Source of the DNA: Superficieibacter sp. HKU1
GTDB taxonomy: Bacteria; Pseudomonadota; Gammaproteobacteria; Enterobacterales; Enterobacteriaceae
Assembly (NCBI RefSeq): GCF_029319185.1
Contig: NZ_CP119754.1
Span: 682,001 to 746,000, forward strand
Direction of reading: 5' to 3'
Length of the DNA: 64,000 nt
In this document: in pieces, positions 44,918 through 53,213 of the stretch
Layout of the letters: the number at the start of each line of letters is the position of its first letter
How positions within the stretch are numbered: position 1 is the first letter of the stretch
Made by a program: the position numbers and the translations under genes
Notes under the pieces: model-generated
What the model was told of the DNA's origin: nothing
Seen by the model: the letters and a program-made list of their open reading frames with translations, nothing else
The model's database searches: none

Positions 44918-45112
44918 TTAACAGCAACTGCTTCCGCCGCTACCGTAGCGCGCTTCCTGGCGCTCGCGGAAGAACTCGTTGTAGGTCATGTAAGGTTTAT
45001 CCGGATGGTTGGTTTTCATATGATCAACATAGTTGTCATAGTCCGGAATGCCAATCAGCATCTTTGCCGCCTGGCCGAGGTATTTTTTTGCCTGTCCTAA
45101 GTTACCAAACAT
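44918..45112 (-). CDS. yjiX: YjiX/YbdD family small protein
   Basis: 64 aa from ATG 45112 (MFGNLGQAKKYLGQAAKMLIGIP…), matching E. coli YjiX start and length. A longer frame starts near 45208 inside the btsT end. It lies between btsT and yjiA on the same strand; the family often accompanies CstA/BtsT carbon-starvation transporters. Function is unclear. Confidence 0.88.
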   Translation of the reverse strand: MFGNLGQAKKYLGQAAKMLIGIPDYDNYVDHMKTNHPDKPYMTYNEFFRERQEARYGSGGSSCC

Positions 45113-45174
45113 TGCGCCATCCAGATATGAATAAAGCCAGGCGTCGGCTTGCACCCCGTCTGGCTCAGATTCAG

Positions 45175-45200
45175 GCCGGATAAACGAAAGTCTATCCGGC
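45175..45200 (-). terminator. Hairpin between btsT and yjiX
   Basis: GCCGGATA/TATCCGGC stem with a 10-nt loop in the 95-nt gap after btsT. No U-tract, so it may be an mRNA-stabilising or attenuating hairpin. Confidence 0.35.
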
Positions 45201-45207
45201 ATTAACA

Positions 45208-47358
45208 TTAATGGTGTGAAGAAGTTTTCACGCCACCTTCCGGCACCGGAACGAACGGCGTTTCTTTATCCGTGCGCCCGTTAGTATTACGCGCTTTCAT
45301 CCAGGTTTTCAGACCGTAGAAGATGATGCTGTAAACCACTATCAGGAACAGAATACTTAAGCCCGCGTTGGTGTAGTTGTTCACCACGATATGATTCATG
45401 TTCGCGACTTCCTGCGCGGTCAGTTCACCACCGGCGGCAATACGTTCTTTATATTGGTTCGCCATGTAGAAGAAACCTTCCATCTGCGGGTTGGAGCTGA
45501 ACAGTTTCAGGCCCAGCGCCCAGGTGGTGCAGATCAGCAGCCATACCGCCGGGATCACGGTGACCCAGATGTATTTGGTGCGCTGCATTTTAACCAGCAC
45601 CACGGTGCCCAGCACCAGCGCGACGGCGGCCAGCATCTGATTCGAGATGCCGAACAGCGGCCACAGACTCTTCACGCCGCCCAGCGGATCGACCACGCCC
45701 TGATACAGCAGATAGCCCCACAGGCCCACGCAGCCCGCGGTGCCGATAGCGCCCGCTACCAGCGAGTCGGTTTTCTTCAGGAACGGCACGAAGTTACCCA
45801 GCAGATCCTGCAGCATGAAGCGGCCGGAACGGGTGCCTGCATCCAGTGCGGTCAGGATAAACAGCGCTTCAAACAGGATCCCGAAGTGGTACCAGAAGCC
45901 CATATCCATCGCCGGAATGATTTTGTGGAACACGTGAGCGATACCGACCGCCAGCGTTGGCGCGCCACCTGCACGGTTCAGGACCGAAGGCTCGCCGATA
46001 TCTTTTGCGGTTTGCAGGATCTGCTCAGGTGAGATCACAAAGCCCCAGCTGCTGACGGTTGCCGCCGCATGCACGGTAACGTCTTTAAGCTGTGCCAGGA
46101 TCAGCGGCGCGTTTTCGGTACCCAGTTCGTGCAGGTTCGGCATGGTGATGCCAAGGCCCGCCGGTGGGGTATTCATCGCAAAGTAGAGACCAGGCTCAAT
46201 AATAGAGGCCGCCACCAGCGCCATGATCGCCACGAAGGATTCCATCAGCATCGCGCCATAGCCAATGAAACGCGCGTCGGTTTCGCAGGCCAGCAGTTTC
46301 GGCGTGGTGCCGGAGGCGATCAGCGCGTGGAAGCCGGAGACCGCGCCGCAGGCGATGGTGATAAACAGGAACGGGAACAGCGCGCCTTTCCACAGCGGAC
46401 CCGTACCATCAATGTACTGCGTCATGGCAGGCATTTTCAGTTCCGGGTTAAGGATCACGATGCCAATTGCCAGACCGACGATCACGCCAATTTTCAGGAA
46501 GGTCGCGAGGTAGTCACGCGGCGCCAGGATTAGCCATACCGGCAGCAGCGCGGAGATAAACGCGTAGCCAATCAGAGTAAAGGTGATGGTGGTGTCTTTA
46601 AAGGTCAGCGCCGGACCCCAGTACGGGTCGTGCGCGATCACGCCGCCGAAGTAAATGGAGGCCACCAGCAGCACAATACCAATCACCGATACTTCGCCCA
46701 CGCGACCGGGACGCAGGAAGCGCATGTAAATGCCCATAAACAGCGCAATCGGCACCGTTGAGCAGACGGTAAACACGCCCCACGGACTTTCGGCCAGCGC
46801 TTTCACCACGATCAGCGCCAGCACGGCGAGGATGATGATCATAATCAGGAAGCAGCCGAACAGGGCGATGGTGCCGGGGACCGGACCCATCTCTTCTTTG
46901 ATCATCTCGCCGAGAGACGCGCCGTTACGGCGGGAAGAGATAAACAGCACCATAAAGTCCTGGACTGCACCGGCAAGAACCACCCCGGCGAGTAGCCATA
47001 AGGTGCCGGGCAGATACCCCATCTGCGCTGCCAGCACCGGCCCGACCAGCGGACCCGCGCCCGCGATGGCCGCAAAATGGTGTCCAAACAGCACGTTACG
47101 GTTGGTCGGAACGTAGTTCAGACCGTCGTTATTGATGACCGCTGGCGTCGCGCGCGTCGGGTCAAGCTGCATCACCTTCTGGGCGATATAGAGGCTGTAG
47201 TAGCGGTACGCCACCAGATAGACCGAGACGGATGCTACCACGATCCACAGGGCGCTGACGTGCTCACCCCGCCGCAGAGCGACAACCGACAAACAGAATG
47301 CACCGATGATCCCGAGGATAACCCAGGGTATGTGCCTGAAAAGTTTTTTAGTATCCAT
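45208..47358 (-). CDS. btsT: BtsT, pyruvate/H+ symporter (CstA family)
   Basis: 716 aa inner-membrane transporter, same length as E. coli BtsT (YjiY), with about 18 hydrophobic helices. Conserved parts include RYYSLYIAQKVMQLDPTRATPAVINNDG, GHHFAAIAGAGPLVGPVLAAQMGYLP and AGTRSGRFMLQD. It takes up pyruvate and is induced by the BtsS/BtsR two-component system; BtsR and CRP sites are visible upstream. Confidence 0.93.
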   Translation of the reverse strand: MDTKKLFRHIPWVILGIIGAFCLSVVALRRGEHVSALWIVVASVSVYLVAYRYYSLYIAQKVMQLDPTRATPAVINNDGLNYVPTNRNVLFGHHFAAIAGAGPLVGPVLAAQMGYLPGTLWLLAGVVLAGAVQDFMVLFISSRRNGASLGEMIKEEMGPVPGTIALFGCFLIMIIILAVLALIVVKALAESPWGVFTVCSTVPIALFMGIYMRFLRPGRVGEVSVIGIVLLVASIYFGGVIAHDPYWGPALTFKDTTITFTLIGYAFISALLPVWLILAPRDYLATFLKIGVIVGLAIGIVILNPELKMPAMTQYIDGTGPLWKGALFPFLFITIACGAVSGFHALIASGTTPKLLACETDARFIGYGAMLMESFVAIMALVAASIIEPGLYFAMNTPPAGLGITMPNLHELGTENAPLILAQLKDVTVHAAATVSSWGFVISPEQILQTAKDIGEPSVLNRAGGAPTLAVGIAHVFHKIIPAMDMGFWYHFGILFEALFILTALDAGTRSGRFMLQDLLGNFVPFLKKTDSLVAGAIGTAGCVGLWGYLLYQGVVDPLGGVKSLWPLFGISNQMLAAVALVLGTVVLVKMQRTKYIWVTVIPAVWLLICTTWALGLKLFSSNPQMEGFFYMANQYKERIAAGGELTAQEVANMNHIVVNNYTNAGLSILFLIVVYSIIFYGLKTWMKARNTNGRTDKETPFVPVPEGGVKTSSHH

Positions 47359-47486
47359 AGTGAAACCTGGCCGTTTAAGAGAATAAGCAGCCGCAGCTGC
47401 GTAGGTATGGGTAAGAAATGTTCTGAAATTGCTGTGTCAGCGCGGATGATGCCAGAAGGAGGCGCGTGAAAAATGGGCAATCTGAA

Positions 47487-47514
47487 TGAGTGGTCGTATG
47501 CAAAATTAAGCGGT
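47487..47514 (-). promoter_or_regulatory. BtsR binding repeats upstream of btsT
   Basis: On the minus strand, ACCGCTTA and ACCACTCA lie in direct repeat 12 nt apart. Both match the recalled BtsR motif ACC(G/A)CT(C/T)A. They sit about 130-155 nt before the btsT start. Confidence 0.65.
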
Positions 47515-47563
47515 CAGGGAGGGGAGCGAGTGGTTGGCAGAGGCAAAGGAGGCAAAAGCAATA

Positions 47564-47579
47564 TGTGATTGAGATCACA
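47564..47579 (-). promoter_or_regulatory. CRP site upstream of btsT
   Basis: TGTGATTGAGATCACA is a perfect TGTGA-N6-TCACA CRP half-site pair, about 210 nt upstream of btsT. E. coli btsT is catabolite-controlled. Confidence 0.75.
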
Positions 47580-47667
47580 ATACAAAACCGGTCGACAGGC
47601 GCCCTGTACGCGTAACGGCCAGCATCAAAAATCGTTTATAAAGCGATGGGCGCAGCACGATTTTCCG

Positions 47668-47694
47668 TAAAGTTTTCTCTTCCCGGGCCGAAAA
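47668..47694 (+). promoter_or_regulatory. Sigma-28 (FliA) flagellar class 3 promoter of tsr
   Basis: TAAAGTTT, an 11-nt spacer, and GCCGAAAA match the FliA consensus (TAAAGTTT-N11-GCCGATAA), with one mismatch. Its end is 30 nt before the tsr start. Confidence 0.88.
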
Positions 47695-47723
47695 CCCGAT
47701 ATCAGTTCAATGGAAGAGAAAAC

Positions 47724-49388
47724 ATGTTAAATCGTATCAAGATTGTCACCGGCTTAATGCTGGTGCTGGGATTATTCGGCCTTTTACAACTTACCTCGGG
47801 CGGTCTGTTCTTTAACGCCCTCAAGCATGACAAAGAGAACTTCACCGTCCTGCAAACCATCCGCCAGCAGCAGTCCACGCTCAATGAGAGCTGGGTGGCG
47901 CTGTTGCAGACCCGCAACACGCTGAACCGCGCGGGCATTCGCTATATGATGGATCAGAACAATATTGGTAGCGGTGCGACCGTCTCTGATTTGTCGCAGA
48001 TTGCCAGCCGCACGCTGAAGCAGGCCGAAGCGGCGTGGGCAGACTATGAAGCGCAGCCGCGCGATCCGCGTCAAAGCAACGTGGCGGCGATGGAAATCAA
48101 ACGCAACTACGGTATTTACCACGATGCGCTGGCGGACCTGATTCGCCTGCTGGGCGCGGGCAAAATTAACGAGTTCTTCGATCAGCCGACCCAGAGTTAT
48201 CAGGATAACTTTGAGAAGCAGTATCGCGAATATCTGCAACAGAACGACACCCTCTATCAGCAGGCGGTTGAAGAAAACCAGGCGTCGTATAACCAGACGC
48301 TGTGGGTGCTGGGCGGCACGCTGCTGGTTGTGCTGCTGGTCATCATGGTGGTGTGGATGGGGATCACCCGCGCGCTGTTGACCCCGTTGCACCGTATTAT
48401 CGAAAGCATCCGCCATATTGCCAGCGGTGACCTGGTCAAGCCTATCGACGTGGAAGGCTCCAACGAGATGGGACAGCTGGCTAACAGCCTGCGTCATATG
48501 CAGGGCGAGCTGGTGCGTACCGTTGGCGACGTGCGCGACGGTGCGGATGCCATCTATAGCGGTGCCAGTGAAATCGCGATGGGCAACAACGATCTCTCTT
48601 CCCGCACCGAGCAGCAGGCGGCCTCGCTGGAAGAGACCGCTGCCAGTATGGAAGAACTGACCGCTACCGTGAAGCAGAACGCCGAGAACGCCCGTCAGGC
48701 CAGCCAGCTGGCGCTGAGCGCCTCGGAAACCGCGCAGAAAGGCGGCAAAGTGGTCGACAACGTGGTGCAAACCATGCGCGACATCGCCGGCAGTTCGCAG
48801 AAAATCGCCGATATTATCAGCGTGATTGATGGTATCGCCTTCCAGACCAACATTCTGGCGCTCAACGCCGCGGTTGAAGCCGCGCGTGCGGGCGAGCAGG
48901 GCCGTGGTTTTGCAGTGGTTGCGGGCGAAGTACGTAACCTGGCCCAGCGCAGTGCGCAGGCAGCCCGTGAAATCAAAAGTCTGATCGAAGACTCGGTGAA
49001 CCGTGTCGATCTGGGTTCTACGCTGGTCGAAAGCGCAGGCGAAACCATGGACGAGATCGTCAATGCGGTAACCCGCGTCACTGACATTATGGGCGAAATC
49101 GCCTCCGCGTCTGACGAGCAGAGCCGGGGTATCGACCAGGTCGGACTGGCGGTTGCCGAGATGGATCGCGTTACTCAACAGAACGCCTCGCTGGTGGAAG
49201 AGTCCGCCGCCGCTGCCGCCGCGCTGGAAGAACAGGCCAGCCGTCTGACCCAGGCCGTTGCGGTGTTCCGTATTATGCAGGCGCAGCAGCGTGACGCAGC
49301 GACGGCGAAAACCGTCACGGCTGCGGCTCCGGTGATGGCGCGTAAAGCCGTTGCCACCGAGAGCGGCGAGAACTGGGAAACCTTCTGA
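47724..49388 (+). CDS. tsr: Tsr, serine chemoreceptor
   Basis: 554 aa methyl-accepting chemotaxis protein. The ATG at 47724 (MLNRIKIVTG) is chosen because it matches Tsr; the frame is open further upstream. Two membrane helices flank a periplasmic ligand domain, then HAMP, coiled coil with methylation helices, the hairpin tip (VVAGEVRNLAQRSAQAAREIK) and the C-terminal CheR/CheB tether NWETF. It senses serine. Driven by a sigma-28 promoter and ended by a strong terminator. Confidence 0.93.
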   Translation: MLNRIKIVTGLMLVLGLFGLLQLTSGGLFFNALKHDKENFTVLQTIRQQQSTLNESWVALLQTRNTLNRAGIRYMMDQNNIGSGATVSDLSQIASRTLKQAEAAWADYEAQPRDPRQSNVAAMEIKRNYGIYHDALADLIRLLGAGKINEFFDQPTQSYQDNFEKQYREYLQQNDTLYQQAVEENQASYNQTLWVLGGTLLVVLLVIMVVWMGITRALLTPLHRIIESIRHIASGDLVKPIDVEGSNEMGQLANSLRHMQGELVRTVGDVRDGADAIYSGASEIAMGNNDLSSRTEQQAASLEETAASMEELTATVKQNAENARQASQLALSASETAQKGGKVVDNVVQTMRDIAGSSQKIADIISVIDGIAFQTNILALNAAVEAARAGEQGRGFAVVAGEVRNLAQRSAQAAREIKSLIEDSVNRVDLGSTLVESAGETMDEIVNAVTRVTDIMGEIASASDEQSRGIDQVGLAVAEMDRVTQQNASLVEESAAAAAALEEQASRLTQAVAVFRIMQAQQRDAATAKTVTAAAPVMARKAVATESGENWETF

Positions 49389-49395
49389 TGAAAAT

Positions 49396-49422
49396 GCCCG
49401 GCTGAATAAGCCGGGCTTTTTT
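49396..49422 (+). terminator. Rho-independent terminator of tsr
   Basis: GCCCGGCT and AGCCGGGC, 5-nt loop, then TTTTTT. It lies between tsr and the convergent lgoT stop. Confidence 0.9.
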
Positions 49423-50782
49423 ATGCTTTTCGCGGGTCGCTGATTGGCTGGCGTACCAGTACCACATAGGCCAGTGCGCCGAGCACGGTGACGCAGCCGC
49501 AAATCAACAATGCCAGGCGGAAGGAGTGCGTGGTATCGACAATAAAGCCAGTGACGATCGGCGCGAACGACGCGCAAATAAAGCTGGCGAAGTTTTGAAT
49601 ACTGCCCACCGATGCGGTCATCCGCGATGCCACCGCCACGTGGATCAAGCCCCAGCATGAGGTCCCTGCAAAATGAATGCAGAACAGCGCCATCCCGATC
49701 AACAGCACCGCACTCATGGAGCTGGTCGCCTGCGGGACGACAAACGTAAAGGCCGCAGAACAGAGCATCCCGATGATAATACTGATTTTACGGCTTTTGA
49801 TGGGGGCCATGCCGCCTTTGACCAGCCAGTCGGTGACGTAGCCGTTACTCAGCATGCCCGCTGCGCCAAACAGGAACGGGATCGCCGCCATCAGACCGGT
49901 ACTTTTCAGATCCAGATTATAAGCTGTTTGCAAATAGCCGGGCAGCCATGCCAGATAAAGCCAGGCGGTATAGTTGATCCCGCTGAAGCCGAGCATCATG
50001 CCCCACATTGTACGATTGCGGAACAGGCTACGCCATTCGGCAAAACTGAGCGGATCGCGGCGCGCGTTTACACTGCCAGCGTTTAAATAAGCCTGTTCAG
50101 TCGCGCTAAGATCGAGCTGTTCACGATTACGATAGAGCCAGTACCAGCCAATCGCGAGAAAGACGCCAAGCAGACCGATAGTGATAAACATCCCGCGCCA
50201 GCCAATGAGCAGCATCATCGCGGCAAGGATCGGCGGGCTGATGGCGACGCCGATGGTAGAGGCGGCATTAAAGAAACCCATCGGGCGGCCGCGCTCTTTA
50301 ATATTGAACCAGTCATTAATCACTTTTACGCCGCACGGATTCATCGGTGCTTCGCCAATCCCCATCCCAATGCGTACCAGTACAAACTGGGTGAAGCTAT
50401 GCACCATGCCGGAAAGCGCCTGAAACAGAGACCAGAAGAACATGCCGAGGCCGAGCATAATTCGGGGTCCTTTGCGATCGAGCAGCGGACCGCAGGGCAA
50501 CTGCGCAATGCCGTAAGCCAGAGAAAAAACCGACAGCAGCGCGCCGATTTCCGTCGCGTTAAGACCGAGTTCCTCACGGATGGTTAAATTCGCCACAGAA
50601 AGTGAACTACGGTCGAGATAATTAATCACCGCGGCAAAGAATAACAGCATCATTGCCGTCATTTGAATACGTTTAATTCGTGTACTGCGCTGCAATAAAC
50701 CATCAGGCGGTACAGGTATTTCCGTTGATTGCGTTTTGTCTAAAATATGGTTTGGGTCGAGGGTAATATTATTTTTTTCCAC
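49421..50782 (-). CDS. lgoT: LgoT, MFS L-galactonate transporter
   Basis: 453 aa major-facilitator protein, the length of E. coli LgoT (YjjL). Twelve hydrophobic helices; NYLDRSSLSVAN in helix 1 and the loop after helix 2 (GPLLDRKGPR) are the sugar-acid (GudP/ExuT-like) family marks. It takes up L-galactonate with protons. Located beside lgoR and lgoD. Confidence 0.88.
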   Translation of the reverse strand: MEKNNITLDPNHILDKTQSTEIPVPPDGLLQRSTRIKRIQMTAMMLLFFAAVINYLDRSSLSVANLTIREELGLNATEIGALLSVFSLAYGIAQLPCGPLLDRKGPRIMLGLGMFFWSLFQALSGMVHSFTQFVLVRIGMGIGEAPMNPCGVKVINDWFNIKERGRPMGFFNAASTIGVAISPPILAAMMLLIGWRGMFITIGLLGVFLAIGWYWLYRNREQLDLSATEQAYLNAGSVNARRDPLSFAEWRSLFRNRTMWGMMLGFSGINYTAWLYLAWLPGYLQTAYNLDLKSTGLMAAIPFLFGAAGMLSNGYVTDWLVKGGMAPIKSRKISIIIGMLCSAAFTFVVPQATSSMSAVLLIGMALFCIHFAGTSCWGLIHVAVASRMTASVGSIQNFASFICASFAPIVTGFIVDTTHSFRLALLICGCVTVLGALAYVVLVRQPISDPRKA

Positions 50783-50990
50783 GCCTGACTCCCGATTTTC
50801 TCTGGATTGCTCACTCCATTACGTCAGTAATGAAAGCATTATTTCTATAATAAGTGACACGGAATTTCGTTATCACTCACGAAGTGGGTTAAGTCGACTT
50901 GTCGTGAGCTTAAACAGGCTTTATTTATCCGATAGTCAGTAATGCGTGAATTCGTGCTCCCGATAATAGTTTGCTGTTTTTAATCGGTAC

Positions 50991-51904
50991 TTAATGTAGT
51001 GCGGCAGTATTTTGCTTAATAGAGCGGATCATGGATTGCCTGGCCGTATTCAGGTGGTTACGTAGCGCCAGCGTTGCGTCCAGATGACTGCGGCAGAGGA
51101 GCGCGCTGAGAATGGTCATATGTTCATCAATGGCAATAATATTTCGCTGTTTCAGATCCCGTTCATCCCACTGATAGTGAAAGTGAAAAATAACGGAAAT
51201 GATCTCAAGGGATTGATTGAAGAAAATATTATCGGCAGCAGAGAGCAACAGGGCATGAAAATCGCGGTCCAGTTGAGAGAACATGCGAAAGCTGTCGCCA
51301 ATACTGTCACGCAGCAGGCGATGACGTTCCAGCAGGGTTTTCGCCTGTAGCCAGCGGGGATCATTATCGGGCAGCGCGAGAAAGTGATGTAGCGCATGGG
51401 TCTCCAGCATTTCCCGCAGTTCAAAAAGCTGCTCGGCATAACTCTGGTCGAACTGTTTCATCGCCCACTGGCCGCGCTTTTCGCTTTCAATCAGGTTATA
51501 GCGTCCAAATTTCAGCAGATACTCCCGAGCCACCACCGGGCTAACGCCCGCAGCGCGGGCGATCTGCAACTCGGAAAACGTTTCTCCTGGTCGTACCTGA
51601 CGCTGATTGATCATGGTAAAAAAGGCCTGTTCGAAGAGCCGGTTTTGCTCTGCCAGCGAGGCGTTTGAACAGATGAAACCATCGTTGCGATCCGGACGAC
51701 GCCGCTGTACATAGAGGTTATCCACGACCGACAGCACGCCGCATTCACACAGGTGGCTAAGAATATGGCGCACGGTGGTGCGGCTGATGTTGTACATTTC
51801 AGCCAGCGCGCTTTGCGACGGCAGCGGCGAGGGGATATGCCCTGGGCCATATCATTGATTACCTGATTAATGACGTTATGACGTAAATTTTGTGAACGGC
51901 TCAT
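50991..51904 (-). pseudogene. lgoR: LgoR, GntR-type regulator with a 1-nt frameshift
   Basis: The start MSRSQNLRHNVINQVINDMAQG (ATG 51904) is in one frame; the rest, from PLPSQSALAEMYNISRTTVRHIL on, is in another, and is intact to the stop at 50991. Total length with one base restored is 304 aa, the E. coli LgoR length. The break is near 51839: one G of an expected ATATGGCCCTG is missing on the plus strand. Split N-terminal winged helix means no functional regulator unless the reading is an error. Confidence 0.85.
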
Positions 51905-52040
51905 ATGTTCTCCTTTTTTGCTATTAAAGCCGGATTTAAAACCGTTTTATGCGCCGTATTTCACAAATTACATTCTTCTTTTCGGCACGCCTGTTTTTTT
52001 CAACGATATCTGGTGCATTGAAAAACAGGAGGGACTGATT

Positions 52041-53063
52041 ATGGCAGTAATGAATGTCCTGGTATGCCGGGAACCGAAAAATATGGTCTGGGAAAAGCGT
52101 GACGTTCCCATGCCAGGTAAGGACGATGTGCTGATTAAAATTAAAAGCGTCGGTATCTGCGGTACGGATATTCATGCGTGGAGTGGCAATCAACCTTTTT
52201 TTAGCTATCCACGGATCCTTGGCCATGAAATATGTGGAGAAGTTATTGCTCTTGGGGGAAATATACAAAATATGAAGGTGGGCCAGCAGATATCCGTTAT
52301 TCCCTACGTTGCCTGTATGGCGTGTCCAGCCTGTCAGAGCGGGCGAACCAACTGCTGCGAAAATATCTCGGTCATCGGTGTGCATCGGGACGGCGGCTTT
52401 AGCGAATATCTTACCGTTCCGGCACGCAACGTACTGGTGACGGAGGGGATCGATCCGGACGCTGCCGCGCTGATTGAACCCTTTGCCATTAGCGCGCATG
52501 CCGTGCGCCGCGCGGCGATAGCGCCGGGGGAGCAGGTGCTGGTCGTGGGGGCGGGGCCGATCGGCCTTGGGGCAGCCGCCATTGCCAACGCCGACGGCGC
52601 GCAAGTGGTCATCGCGGATGTCAGCCCCGATCGCCGGGATCATGTGGCGCAACAGCTGGGCCTGCCTGCACTCGATCCTTCAGCGGCGGATTTCGACGCA
52701 CAGCTACGCGCCCATTTCAACGGCGCGCTGGCGCAGAAGGTGATTGACGCTACCGGCAATCAGCGTGCTATGAATAATGCCGTCAACCTGATCCGCCACG
52801 GCGGAAGCATTATTTTTGTCGGCCTGTTTAAAGGTGAATTGCAGTTTTCCGACCCGGATTTTCACAAGAAAGAGACCACCATGATGGGCAGCCGAAACGC
52901 CACGGCGGAGGATTTTACCAAAGTGGGCCGTTTAATGGCGGAAGGGAAAATCACCGCCCGGATGATGCTGACCCACCGCTACTCCTTCACCGCACTGGCG
53001 GAGATTTACGAACCGCAGGTCATTAATAACCGGCAGTTAATCAAAGGTGTCATTCACTTCTGA
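52041..53063 (+). CDS. lgoD: LgoD, L-galactonate 5-dehydrogenase
   Basis: 340 aa zinc-dependent alcohol dehydrogenase-type enzyme oxidising L-galactonate to D-tagaturonate. Catalytic-zinc ligands are in CGTDIH and GHEICGE, structural-zinc Cys in CMACPACQSGRTNCC, and NAD binding in VLVVGAGPIGLGAA. ATG 52041 with AGGAGGG upstream; the frame extends further 5' but without a ribosome site. Divergent from lgoR. Confidence 0.92.
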   Translation: MAVMNVLVCREPKNMVWEKRDVPMPGKDDVLIKIKSVGICGTDIHAWSGNQPFFSYPRILGHEICGEVIALGGNIQNMKVGQQISVIPYVACMACPACQSGRTNCCENISVIGVHRDGGFSEYLTVPARNVLVTEGIDPDAAALIEPFAISAHAVRRAAIAPGEQVLVVGAGPIGLGAAAIANADGAQVVIADVSPDRRDHVAQQLGLPALDPSAADFDAQLRAHFNGALAQKVIDATGNQRAMNNAVNLIRHGGSIIFVGLFKGELQFSDPDFHKKETTMMGSRNATAEDFTKVGRLMAEGKITARMMLTHRYSFTALAEIYEPQVINNRQLIKGVIHF

Positions 53064-53086
53064 TCGCCTGTTTATATTTTGCTATG

Positions 53087-53120
53087 CAGCGCCCGGGGCA
53101 GTTTGGGGCGCTGTCTTTTT
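53087..53120 (+). terminator. Terminator after lgoD
   Basis: CAGCGCCC and GGGCGCTG, with a loop of 11 nt, followed by TCTTTTT. 24 nt after the lgoD stop. Confidence 0.8.
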
Positions 53121-53213
53121 GTGTCCCGCGCCGCAGAACGTGAAATCGATTTACGAAAGCACCCACATTTGACGGCATCATAGTCTCCCGATGCATTCAA
53201 CAGGGCGGAGTCG

